The translations under genes were made by a program, and so were the position numbers. Below the pieces are notes generated by a model. That model was not told where the DNA came from. It worked only from the letters and a program-made list of their open reading frames with translations, and did not search any database. Positions 8,790 through 16,829 of a DNA stretch of 64,000 nt are shown piece after piece (the stretch's first letter is position 1; each line of letters begins with the position of its first letter). Source of the stretch: Syntrophales bacterium (GTDB taxonomy: Bacteria > Desulfobacterota > Syntrophia > Syntrophales > PHBD01); assembly GCA_035363115.1 (NCBI GenBank), contig DAOSEM010000001.1:620001-684000 (forward strand), in the 5' to 3' direction.

Positions 8790-9953
8790 GTGGAAAAAAG
8801 GGCTTGCATCCGGGGAGGCGCCCTGTCGTGCCCCCTTGGGACCGAGATGGACACCGTCATCGGTGCCGTTCGCGGCAGGCGTACGCCCCTGGAGACGCTG
8901 CCCCTGGACCTGGCGGGCCTCCCCTATGGACGCCCCTACTACCGGCTTCCCTTCCGGGACGGACGGCGCGACGCCGATGTGGAGCGCTTCTTCTATGACG
9001 TTCTCTTCGATACGGTCGCCCGGGCCGTTGCCGGCGCCGGCTGGACGGCCCGGGATCTGGAGGGGGCGGCGTTCCTCTTCGGGTCCACCTCCATCGACAT
9101 CCCCATCTACGAGGCCGCCTATGCCCGCTCGGAGGAGAACGGGATCCATTTCTTCGTCCACGCGTCCCTCGGCTACGGTTCCATCGCCCGCGCCGCCGCG
9201 GACCGGTTCGGCATCGGCGGACCCTGCACGACCTTCACCACGGCCTGCACCTCCTCGGCCAATGCCGTCCTGTACGGGGCCGGCCTGATCGAGACGGGCG
9301 TCGTCGACCGGGCCGTGGCGGTCGGGTACGACCTCTACAACGCCACGGGCTTTTACGGCTTCGAGTCGCTTCGCCTCATGGCGCCGGAGCGCTACCGGCC
9401 CTTCGATGTGGACCGGGACGGGATCATCATGGGGGAGGGGTGCGGCGTCGTTCTCCTGGAGCGGGGCGGACCGGGGGACGACGGGTTCGTTTTCCGCGGC
9501 GGCGCCAACCGGTGCGATCCCTTCAACGTGACGACCCACGAGGAGAACGGGGCGGTGATCGCCGCCACCATGAGGCAGGCCCTCGCCGACGCAGGCGTGG
9601 GGGCGGATGGAATCGACGCCGTCAAGGCCCACGCCACGGGAAGCGACCTCAACGACCGGACGGAGTGCGCGGGCATGCGGGCCGTCTTCGGCGACCGCCT
9701 GCCCCCCGTAACGGCCGTGAAGCCCTACGTGGGCCATACCGTCGGCGCCTCCGGGGCGATCGAGCTCCTGCTGGTCACCGAGTCCCTGCGGCGGGGCTTT
9801 CTGCCCGCCGTGCCGGGATTCGAAAAGGAGGACCCGGATCTGGGCGTCAGCCCCCTGCGGGAGCCCCTGCCGATGGGAAAAGGGACGGTCATGCTCAACT
9901 TTTTCGGGTTCGGCGGCAACTGCACGTCCCTGATCGTTTCGTCGGGAGGGTGA
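8790..9953 (+). CDS. Beta-ketoacyl-ACP synthase with intact Cys-His-His triad (KS-1)
   Basis: 387 residues from the GTG at 8790, which sits right after the ACP stop. Active-site Cys153 is in TTACTSSANAV, His281 in KAHATGSD and His316 in KPYVGHTVGAS. The glycine-rich end FFGFGGNCTS is normal. It catalyses decarboxylative condensation of malonyl-ACP with the growing acyl chain. Two bases downstream starts a shortened KS-like protein, so the pair may form a KS/chain-length-factor heterodimer. Confidence 0.88.
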   Translation: MEKRACIRGGALSCPLGTEMDTVIGAVRGRRTPLETLPLDLAGLPYGRPYYRLPFRDGRRDADVERFFYDVLFDTVARAVAGAGWTARDLEGAAFLFGSTSIDIPIYEAAYARSEENGIHFFVHASLGYGSIARAAADRFGIGGPCTTFTTACTSSANAVLYGAGLIETGVVDRAVAVGYDLYNATGFYGFESLRLMAPERYRPFDVDRDGIIMGEGCGVVLLERGGPGDDGFVFRGGANRCDPFNVTTHEENGAVIAATMRQALADAGVGADGIDAVKAHATGSDLNDRTECAGMRAVFGDRLPPVTAVKPYVGHTVGASGAIELLLVTESLRRGFLPAVPGFEKEDPDLGVSPLREPLPMGKGTVMLNFFGFGGNCTSLIVSSGG

Positions 9954-9955
9954 TC

Positions 9956-10831
9956 ATGTACATCCATGGCGCCTCGGCCTTCATCACAGAACCGGGAACC
10001 CCGCCGCAGGTCCTCAAGGAGGAGCTGGCCCGGGTATCCAAGGCATATTTCCGCCGGGTCAACCGCTACATCCTCCTGTCCCTCATCGGGGCCCACCGCT
10101 GCGTCGCGGGCCGGGCCGTACCGGCGGACACGGCGGTATACCTGACGACAGAGCGGGGAAACCTGGGCGAGACGGAGTCGGTGCTGCGGCAGATCTTCCG
10201 CCAGCACTCCCTGCCCATGCCCTACAACTTCATCAACACCATGTCGAACACGGCGTCTTTCTATATCGCCCAGGGGCTGGGCGCCGCGGGCCCGAACCTC
10301 TCGATCTCGGACCGCCTCCTGTCTTTCGAGCGGGGAATCTCCCTGATGACGGTGGATTTCCTCCGGGGCAGGGTCCGGAGCGCCCTCCTCGGCGGGGTGG
10401 ACGAGGCCAATCCCTCGACGGTCCACTTCGAGCGGACTTACGGGATCCCCGCCGGGTCGGTCCGGGGCGTCGAGGGGAGCGCCTGGCTCTGGGTGACCGA
10501 CGAGCCGGAAGGAGCCCTGGGCCGGATCCTGGGGACCGGATCAGTCCGGGACGCCGGAGCAGGCGCGGCCTGGCTGAAGGAGAGGACCGGCAGGTCTCCC
10601 GTCATCGGCTATGGCCTCTCCGTGCCCGCGGCGGACCGGGAGGCCTGGATCCGTGCCGTCGGGGCGGTGGACGAGTTCGACTATCTTTCCGCGCACGGCT
10701 GGTTCGATTCCGCCACGGCCCTGGGGATCAGCCGGTTCGTCCAGGAGTGTCCGGGCCGCCTCCTCCTTCACGTGACCTGCGACCGCCCGGGCCGCTACAC
10801 CCTGGCGGCCGTGGAGACCGCCGGGAGATAG
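9956..10831 (+). CDS. Shortened ketosynthase-like protein lacking the active-site Cys (chain-length-factor-like)
   Basis: 291 residues, about 100 fewer than a normal ketosynthase. Around residue 97 it reads NTMSNTAS where the active KS has TTACTSSA, so Ser replaces the nucleophilic Cys. It keeps a SAHG motif but not the second GHxxGA His. This matches non-condensing partner subunits such as the chain-length factors of type II PKSs and the aryl-polyene ApeC group. The start ATG follows the KS-1 stop by two bases. The role as a length-setting partner of KS-1 is inferred. Confidence 0.72.
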   Translation: MYIHGASAFITEPGTPPQVLKEELARVSKAYFRRVNRYILLSLIGAHRCVAGRAVPADTAVYLTTERGNLGETESVLRQIFRQHSLPMPYNFINTMSNTASFYIAQGLGAAGPNLSISDRLLSFERGISLMTVDFLRGRVRSALLGGVDEANPSTVHFERTYGIPAGSVRGVEGSAWLWVTDEPEGALGRILGTGSVRDAGAGAAWLKERTGRSPVIGYGLSVPAADREAWIRAVGAVDEFDYLSAHGWFDSATALGISRFVQECPGRLLLHVTCDRPGRYTLAAVETAGR

Positions 10832-10933
10832 ACCCGGGCGGTGGCCCCTGCCGCTTGCGAAAGGCCGGCCGCATTTCCTGCCATGGGTCGGGTTGCCGGC
10901 CCTCGCTGCTCCGGAACAAGGCGGGTTTTCCGT

Positions 10934-10962
10934 TTGCCAAGGGGCTGCCAAACCAGTATGAT
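10934..10962 (+). promoter_or_regulatory. Predicted sigma-70 promoter upstream of the second B12 radical SAM gene
   Basis: TTGCCA (10934-10939), exactly 17 bases, then TATGAT (10957-10962): five of six matches in each box. The GTG start of the next gene is 51 bases downstream. It lies in a 182-base gap (10832-11013) that shows no coding capacity. Confidence 0.62.
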
Positions 10963-11013
10963 CCCGAAGCATTTCCATGGAGTTAACCAATTCGAAGAGA
11001 CAGGTGCCGGTCC

Positions 11014-12363
11014 GTGAAAGTCCTGCTCGTTTCCCTCAACCGCCTGACAGCGCCCTACCCGGTATATCCCCTGGGGCTGGACTACGTGGCGGGGTCTATC
11101 CGCGACCGCCATCCGGTCCGCATCGTCGATCTGGCCGTCCCGGGGTCGCCGGAGGGGCTGGCCGGCGAGATCCGAAGCATGGCTCCGGACCTGGTCGGCC
11201 TGTCGATCCGCAACATCGACAACACGGATGCCTCCAATCCCCGGGATTTTATCGAGGAGTACCGGGAGGTTGTCGCAAGGATCCGCTCCGTTTTCTCAGG
11301 CCTCCTCGTTCTCGGGGGAAGCGGTTTCACGATTTTCCCGGAAGCGCTGATGTCCCGGCTCGGGGCGGATTACGGAATCGTCGGCGAGGGCGAGCGCCTT
11401 CGCCTGCTCCTGGACACCCTGGAAGACGGCGGGGATCCATCGGGACTGCCCGGCGTCGTCACGAAAGGCGGCGGTGCCCCGGCGCCGGTTCCCTGGGACG
11501 GTTCCCCGGTCCGGCATGTTGAGGAATCCGCCTGCCATGTCGCGACGTATCTCGACCGCGGGGGGATGATGAACCTGGAGACGAAGCGGGGCTGTCCGCA
11601 TCAATGCCTGTACTGCACCTATCCCCACATCGACGGCGGAATCCTCCGCCGGCGGGACCCGGAAGAAGTGGCGAGAGAGGCGCGGATGCTCCAGGAGCGG
11701 GGAGCCCGTTTTCTCTTCCTGACCGACTCCACCTTCAACACGGACCTGTCCCATTCCCTGGAGGTGGCCCGCGCGTTCCGAAAGGCCGGCCTGTCCGTCC
11801 CCTGGACGGCATTTTTCGCCCCCTTCCGGGTGCCGCCGGATTATTGGCAGGAGCTGAAAGAAGCGGGGCTCAGCCACGTCGAGTTCGGCACCGAGGCCCT
11901 CTCGGACCGGATGCTCGCCTCGTACCGGAAACCCTTCCGGACCGCCGATGTCTTCCAGTGCCATGAGGCGGCCGTGGAGGCCGGTCTTCACGTGGCCCAC
12001 TATCTCCTCCTGGGCGGTCCCGGCGAGGATGCCGAGACCCTGGCGGAGACCCTGGACCGGGCCGAGGAACTGCGCAGGGCCGTGTTTTTCCTGTTCCCGG
12101 GGATCCGGATCTACCCCCACACGGGGCTGTATGAGGTTGCCCTTCGCGAGGGGCGCCTGCAGGCCTCGGATGACCTCCTGAAGCCCCGTTTTTATATCTC
12201 CGGAGCCTTCGGGGAAGGGGAGCTGGAGCAGCGCGTGAGAAGCCGTGCCGCCGGGAGGGGCCACTGGGTCGTGGGGGCCGGCGGAGACGAGACGGCCTCT
12301 GTCGTCACCCGCCTCCACCGGCGCGGGTGGAAAGGACCGCTCTGGGAGCACCTGATCCAATGA
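11014..12363 (+). CDS. B12-binding radical SAM enzyme
   Basis: 449 residues, GTG start. Residues 1-145 form a cobalamin-binding-like domain (VLGGSGFTIFPEALM). The radical SAM motif is Cys194-x3-Cys198-x2-Cys201 in KRGCPHQCLYCTYP. The second half has the barrel pattern (HVEFGTEALSD, LLLGGPGED). Class-B-like enzymes of this layout methylate or rearrange lipids, hopanoids and antibiotics. It is coupled by a 4-base overlap to the polysaccharide deacetylase gene and has its own likely promoter. Substrate unknown. Confidence 0.87.
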   Translation: MKVLLVSLNRLTAPYPVYPLGLDYVAGSIRDRHPVRIVDLAVPGSPEGLAGEIRSMAPDLVGLSIRNIDNTDASNPRDFIEEYREVVARIRSVFSGLLVLGGSGFTIFPEALMSRLGADYGIVGEGERLRLLLDTLEDGGDPSGLPGVVTKGGGAPAPVPWDGSPVRHVEESACHVATYLDRGGMMNLETKRGCPHQCLYCTYPHIDGGILRRRDPEEVAREARMLQERGARFLFLTDSTFNTDLSHSLEVARAFRKAGLSVPWTAFFAPFRVPPDYWQELKEAGLSHVEFGTEALSDRMLASYRKPFRTADVFQCHEAAVEAGLHVAHYLLLGGPGEDAETLAETLDRAEELRRAVFFLFPGIRIYPHTGLYEVALREGRLQASDDLLKPRFYISGAFGEGELEQRVRSRAAGRGHWVVGAGGDETASVVTRLHRRGWKGPLWEHLIQ

Positions 12364-13202
12364 AGAACGCGCCTTCGCCCTGGTCGCCGGCCCACCGGAC
12401 GGGAGCCGCCTCGCTGCTGCTGGCGGTGGGGGCGGGGGCCGTGCAGCCCTGGTGGGCGATCGCTCCCCTCGCGCTTTTTCTTCTCCTCTGCGGCGTCCTT
12501 CCGTTCTTTCCCCGGTCAACGTTCTTTCTGCCTGTCATAAGTTCAGGAGATCCCGGAAAGAATGCCGTCTCGCTCACATTCGACGACGGACCGGATCCCC
12601 TGGTCACCCCCCGTCTCCTGGAGATCCTGGCCGCGGCAGGTGTCCCGGCGGCCTTCTTTGTGACGGGGGAGCGGGCGGCCCGCCACCCGGAGTTGATCCG
12701 GACGATCATCGAGGCGGGACACGAAGTGGGGAACCATTCGTGGCACCACGATCCCCTGCTCATGCTCCGCCCGGTGTCCGTCCTGAGGCGCGAAGTCGAG
12801 GAGACCCAGCGGATCCTCGCGGAGGCGGGAATCCACCCGCGGGTGTTCCGTCCGCCCGTCGGCATCACGAACCCGAGGCTTCCCGCTGTCCTTCGCGGAT
12901 CGGGCATGATCTGCGTCACCTTCAGCCGCCGGGGCGCCGACTGGGGAAACCGCCGCGTTCCGGGACTGGCGCGGCGCCTTCTGCGGCGCGTCCGGCCCGG
13001 CGACATCCTGCTTCTGCACGATGTCTCGCCTCCCGAGCCCGGAGGGGCCGACCAATGGCTTGCCGAGGTCGCCGAACTCCTTCGGGGGCTTCGGGAGCGG
13101 TCCCTCGGGATCGCTTTACTATCCGATCTGATTGGACAATCTGTCATGGAACGGGCCGTCCGTCCGGGGAAAAAAGGTTTTGCTCCCCCGGGGCAAGAGT
13201 GA
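12360..13202 (+). CDS. Membrane-anchored polysaccharide deacetylase (NodB family)
   Basis: 280 residues. Two N-terminal hydrophobic segments (about 16-55) are followed by the NodB domain: TFDDGPD (catalytic Asp and metal Asp), HSWHH (metal-binding His pair), RPPVG and a late LLHDV His motif, all intact. These enzymes remove N- or O-acetyl groups from glycans with a divalent metal. The active site is probably periplasmic. Its role in a lipid cluster is unclear; it could deacetylate a sugar head group of the product. Confidence 0.82.
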   Translation: MKNAPSPWSPAHRTGAASLLLAVGAGAVQPWWAIAPLALFLLLCGVLPFFPRSTFFLPVISSGDPGKNAVSLTFDDGPDPLVTPRLLEILAAAGVPAAFFVTGERAARHPELIRTIIEAGHEVGNHSWHHDPLLMLRPVSVLRREVEETQRILAEAGIHPRVFRPPVGITNPRLPAVLRGSGMICVTFSRRGADWGNRRVPGLARRLLRRVRPGDILLLHDVSPPEPGGADQWLAEVAELLRGLRERSLGIALLSDLIGQSVMERAVRPGKKGFAPPGQE

Positions 13203-13230
13203 TATAGAATCACGCTTTCATCGGCTTCCC

Positions 13231-13259
13231 TTGACAGGGTTTGGGCAGGGAATCATATT
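13231..13259 (+). promoter_or_regulatory. Predicted sigma-70 promoter of the FabZ-ACP-radical SAM operon
   Basis: A perfect TTGACA (13231-13236), 17 bases, then CATATT (13254-13259, four of six). The FabZ-like start is 47 bases downstream, in a 103-base gap. Confidence 0.55.
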
Positions 13260-13305
13260 CATCATTCTCTTCAGGTTCCGGGACGTCCATTGCAGTTGGG
13301 GGAAC

Positions 13306-13689
13306 ATGACCGAATACTGGCAGGACCTGAAGCTGGAAGGGAAAGACGCATCCGGAAGGCTTGTTGCCGAGGCCCGGTTCGCCCCGGATTCACTCTGGTT
13401 TTCCGGTCACTTTCCCGGGCATCCCATTGTCCCGGGTGTGGCGCTGCTGTACCTGGTGGCGGAGGTTCTCCGCCGGGGCGAGGCCGGAGGAGAGCGGATG
13501 ATCATGAAATCCATCCGGAGGGTTCGTTTTCGCCAGCCGGCTTATCCGGGTGACAGCCTGACCGTCATCATTTCCCCTGAAGAGGGGGGAGCGGAAGGCA
13601 CATACCTGTTCCGCCTTCTCTCGGAGGGGGAAACGGTCTGCAGCGGATCCATCGGGACGCGCCGCGTCCGGGGCGGGAATGGCTGCTGA
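13306..13689 (+). CDS. FabZ/ApeI-type 3-hydroxyacyl-ACP dehydratase
   Basis: 127 residues from the ATG at 13306, preceded by a GGGGGA site; upstream in-frame codons belong to the leader. FSGHFPGHPIVPG carries the catalytic His of the hotdog dehydratases, and the following helix reads VALLYLVAEVL. It removes water from 3-hydroxyacyl-ACP to form a trans double bond. First gene of a sub-operon with an ACP 29 bases downstream. It may pair with the atypical hotdog protein at 4253-4705. Confidence 0.85.
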   Translation: MTEYWQDLKLEGKDASGRLVAEARFAPDSLWFSGHFPGHPIVPGVALLYLVAEVLRRGEAGGERMIMKSIRRVRFRQPAYPGDSLTVIISPEEGGAEGTYLFRLLSEGETVCSGSIGTRRVRGGNGC

Positions 13690-13718
13690 GAATACCGAAT
13701 CGTCGAGGAGGAAGATTC

Positions 13719-13994
13719 ATGTCTGACGTCAAGGACATCGAACAGCATATTCTACGCATCGCCCAGATCGTCATCGACGAGTTGAGGCTGGAAGACGTCA
13801 CGAAGGAGACCTTCGATCCCGACCTGGATCTTGTGGATGAACTGGGGATCGACAGCATGGACCTGGCGACCGTGGCACTCGTCCTTCAGGACGAATACGG
13901 TGTGAGCATTGATGAAGACGATTATCCCAAGCTGAAAACCCTTCGGCTGATTGCGGAATATCTTCTGGCCAGGCTTCAGGAAAAGGCCGCCTGA
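13719..13994 (+). CDS. Acyl carrier protein (ACP-2)
   Basis: 91 residues. The phosphopantetheine attachment site is Ser46 in ELGIDSMDLA; the protein is strongly acidic. A GAGGAGGAAG ribosome binding site supports the ATG. It lies between the FabZ-like dehydratase and the first of two paralogous radical SAM genes, so the chain it carries may be their substrate. Confidence 0.93.
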   Translation: MSDVKDIEQHILRIAQIVIDELRLEDVTKETFDPDLDLVDELGIDSMDLATVALVLQDEYGVSIDEDDYPKLKTLRLIAEYLLARLQEKAA

Positions 13995-14021
13995 TGCCGG
14001 CGATGGGCAACGATTCCGGTA

Positions 14022-15116
14022 ATGGAGGAGCCGTTGACGAATCGAACCGCCCCGGCGGAAAAAACGGAAGGAAAATGGAAGTTCGGCGATCTTCTTCGTG
14101 ACGCGCAGGTCCGGGACCGGTGGGAGAAGGTCCGGAAGTACTTCTTCCTGCGGGAATCGACCTATGACATGACCAACCGCTGCAACATCCGGTGCGACGG
14201 CTGCTACTATTACGAAGGGGAAAAGCAGTTTGCCCCGGAAAACCGGGATCCCGGCGCCTGGCGGGAACGGATGCACAAGGAGAAGGAGCGGGGAATCACG
14301 TACGTGGTCCTGGCCGGAGCCGAACCCTCCCTGGTTCCCGAGCTTCTCGAAACCTGCTTCGAGGTCATGCCCCTGGGCAGCATTGCCACCAACGGATTCC
14401 GGCTCATCCCCCCCGCGATCGGCTACAAAATCCACATCTCCGTCTGGGGAAACGACGAGACGAGCCGGCGGGTCCGCAACGCCGCCAACCTCCTGGAGCG
14501 GCAGCTCGACAACTACGACGGGGATCCCCGGGCGGTCTTCGTTTATACCTTCACGAAACAGAATATCCGGGAAATCGGCGAAGTGGCGGAACGGATCGCC
14601 GGCCGGAACGGGAAGCTTACTTTCAACGTCTTTTCCGCTCCCGTCGGTTACGAGGGTCCCCTCCGGCATGACCGCGCCTCCCTGGAGGAAACACGCCGGG
14701 CGATGCTGGAGATCCTGGCGCGCCACCCGGCATCCGTTCTGTTTTCGAATTACAGTGCCATGGCCCATACGCACGGGCTGGGGCTGCACGCCCTGTACGG
14801 CTGCTCCTATCCCCGCCGGAACGCCTCCACGGACATCGGCCTCGGGCGCTCCTTCCGGCAGTACCGGGCCGATCTGACCTGGGACCGGAGCGTGGCCTGC
14901 TGCGTTCCCGACACGGACTGCGACGACTGCCGCCACTATGCAGCAGGCAGCGCCGTGGTGACGGCCCGCCTGTTCCGCCATGCCTCCGACCCCGATACGT
15001 TCCGCTCCTGGCTGGATTACGTGGACACGTACCTGGCGGTGTGGGTCATGGGTTACGAGAAAGGGGAGAATCTCTGCGACCGCCTGGTGGACCCGCCGGG
15101 ATTTTCCATGAAATAG
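14022..15116 (+). CDS. Radical SAM enzyme with C-terminal Cys-rich cluster (paralogue A)
   Basis: 364 residues. The SAM cluster motif is Cys54-x3-Cys58-x2-Cys61 in TNRCNIRCDGC. Near the C-terminus the pattern VACC, DTDC, DDC (with an earlier GCSY) suggests an auxiliary iron-sulfur cluster. No B12 domain. It is clearly related to the gene at 15794: both read YD(M/V)TNRCN(I/L)RC at the same place and share the C-terminal Cys spacing. Enzymes like these in ketosynthase/ACP clusters are suspected in C-C bond forming steps; its actual reaction is unknown. A lipoprotein gene separates the two paralogues. Confidence 0.85.
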   Translation: MEEPLTNRTAPAEKTEGKWKFGDLLRDAQVRDRWEKVRKYFFLRESTYDMTNRCNIRCDGCYYYEGEKQFAPENRDPGAWRERMHKEKERGITYVVLAGAEPSLVPELLETCFEVMPLGSIATNGFRLIPPAIGYKIHISVWGNDETSRRVRNAANLLERQLDNYDGDPRAVFVYTFTKQNIREIGEVAERIAGRNGKLTFNVFSAPVGYEGPLRHDRASLEETRRAMLEILARHPASVLFSNYSAMAHTHGLGLHALYGCSYPRRNASTDIGLGRSFRQYRADLTWDRSVACCVPDTDCDDCRHYAAGSAVVTARLFRHASDPDTFRSWLDYVDTYLAVWVMGYEKGENLCDRLVDPPGFSMK

Positions 15117-15155
15117 AGACCCCGGGAAAACCGGGACCGAGAGAAAGGATGGACC

Positions 15156-15791
15156 ATGAAACCGAATTCCATGAAGACCTGGAAAGCCGGAGCCGCTCTT
15201 TTCGTTGCGATTCTGTTTCTCGCCGGATGCGGGGCCGCCGGGGGCGTCAAGGTCGCCGTCCAGCAGGATAAATACAGCCCCGGATTCCGTGCCTCCGACG
15301 CGGGGCGGCTCAAGAGCAAGCGGATCGCCCTGGCCTCCTTCATCAACCGGGCGGAAAACACGAAGACCTGGAACTTCTACAGCCCCGACAAGAAACGGGT
15401 CTACGAGACCTCGACGCCCCTGGAGTCGTTCTTCTGGGAGTGCTACAGCAAGGCCTTCCGGCATGCCGGCGCCCGGATCGTGGACTACCAGGCGGGTGCC
15501 TACCACGGCCCCGGTCCCTGGTGGTGGGGCGGGCCCCAGCCGGCAGGCGTCACCGCTCCGAAGGGCGTTCCCGAGGTCCAACTGGTTCTGACCTCCGTCA
15601 CGGACCAGGAGGTGCGATTCCAGGTCTACGTCTTCCGGGACGGCGTCGAGAAATTGCGGAAGGACTATGTGGCGACGATGTCGCCGGCGGCGTCACAGGA
15701 CGTGAAGGACCTGGAGAAGCGGGCCTATGAACTGGTCGACCAGACCTTCACGACCCTGGTCCGGGATCGTGATTTTCAGAGGGCCCTGTAG
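15156..15791 (+). CDS. Lipoprotein of unknown function
   Basis: 211 residues with a type II signal peptide and lipobox LAGC near residue 25. The mature part has a small Gly/Pro/Trp-rich stretch (YHGPGPWWWGG) near residue 116 and a C-terminal helix. I do not recognise a family with confidence; there is faint likeness to CsgG-type accessory lipoproteins (IALASFINRAEN). It lies 39 bases after one radical SAM gene and 2 bases before the next, so it is translationally linked to them and may act in product handling at the membrane. Confidence 0.75.
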   Translation: MKPNSMKTWKAGAALFVAILFLAGCGAAGGVKVAVQQDKYSPGFRASDAGRLKSKRIALASFINRAENTKTWNFYSPDKKRVYETSTPLESFFWECYSKAFRHAGARIVDYQAGAYHGPGPWWWGGPQPAGVTAPKGVPEVQLVLTSVTDQEVRFQVYVFRDGVEKLRKDYVATMSPAASQDVKDLEKRAYELVDQTFTTLVRDRDFQRAL

Positions 15792-15793
15792 GC

Positions 15794-16792
15794 ATGCAGA
15801 CCGTCAGCTCCCTCCTCGACAGTGACTGGTACGAGCGATACCGGCGGATTTCACATCTGAACATCCGGAGCTCTATTTATGATGTGACAAACCGGTGCAA
15901 CCTGCGCTGCAAGGGGTGTTTTTTCTTTTCTTCCGGGGAACACGAGGCGGCAAAGGACGAGGAAGATATCCATCGATGGGAGTCTTTCATCGACCGGGAG
16001 AAGGCCCGGGGCGTGAACATGGCCATCCTGATCGGCGGCGAGCCGACCCTCTTCCTGGACCGGGTGGAGGCTTTCTATCGGCGGCTCCCGACCTACTGTG
16101 CCACCAACGGCCTGATCCGCGTGCCCCGGGACCGCTTCCCCGGAATGCTGGTGGGAATCTCCCTCTGGGGGGACGAAGAGGACGAGAAGGCCCTCCGGGG
16201 GCGGGACGTCTTCAGCATATCGCGCAAAAATTACGAGGGGGACAGCCACACCTATTACCTGTACACGATCACCCCGAAACAGATCGGCAGGACGGAGACG
16301 ATCATCCGGAAGATCGCCGACGCGGGGCTGAAGGTACACATGCAGCTCCTCACCAACGACGAGCAGGTGGAGGGCTTCCACTGGACCCCGGAGGCCCTGC
16401 GGGACGTCCGGGCGGAGATGGACGCGATGCTGGACCGGTATCCCCGGACGGTCATTTCCTGCCGGTACTATCACGAGATCATCTGTACGGGAAAGATGAT
16501 GGGCCGCCCCTTCGGATGGGGCGAGTGCCCCTCCGTGACGGAGCCCCTGGACAACCGGGATCCGAAGCCCAAACGGCTCATCCGTTTCATCCGCTGGGCC
16601 GCGGATCTCCAGACGATGCACCGCTGCTGTACCAGCGCCACCCGGGATTGCTCCATCTGCAAGGACGGGGCAGCCCACATGAGCTGGGTCATGGTGAACA
16701 AGCGCGAGCACCTGCGCTCGGCCGGGGATCTGAAGAACTGGATCGAGGTGTACGAGATGTTCGCCAAGCTCTACGGATTCATCCCCTGGTAA
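15794..16792 (+). CDS. Radical SAM enzyme with C-terminal Cys-rich cluster (paralogue B)
   Basis: 332 residues. Cys35-x3-Cys39-x2-Cys42 lies in TNRCNLRCKGC; MAILIGGEPTLF is the SAM-binding GGE motif. The C-terminus has GECPS, HRCC and RDCSICKDG, matching paralogue A and suggesting a second cluster. About 30 residues shorter at the N-terminus than paralogue A. It lies 37 bases before a ketosynthase. A tandem pair with the same cofactors may act in sequence or as a complex on one ACP-bound substrate; this is inference. Confidence 0.85.
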   Translation: MQTVSSLLDSDWYERYRRISHLNIRSSIYDVTNRCNLRCKGCFFFSSGEHEAAKDEEDIHRWESFIDREKARGVNMAILIGGEPTLFLDRVEAFYRRLPTYCATNGLIRVPRDRFPGMLVGISLWGDEEDEKALRGRDVFSISRKNYEGDSHTYYLYTITPKQIGRTETIIRKIADAGLKVHMQLLTNDEQVEGFHWTPEALRDVRAEMDAMLDRYPRTVISCRYYHEIICTGKMMGRPFGWGECPSVTEPLDNRDPKPKRLIRFIRWAADLQTMHRCCTSATRDCSICKDGAAHMSWVMVNKREHLRSAGDLKNWIEVYEMFAKLYGFIPW

Positions 16793-16829
16793 CGGCCCGC
16801 CAAACCCCTTTACGAATCGCAAGGACGGC

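Noticed and set aside
10832..11013. Small gene or terminator hairpin in the gap after the KS-like gene
   Set aside because: GGCCGGC/GCCGGCC (10863-10901) has a 25-base loop and no adjacent U-tract, and no coding signal was found.
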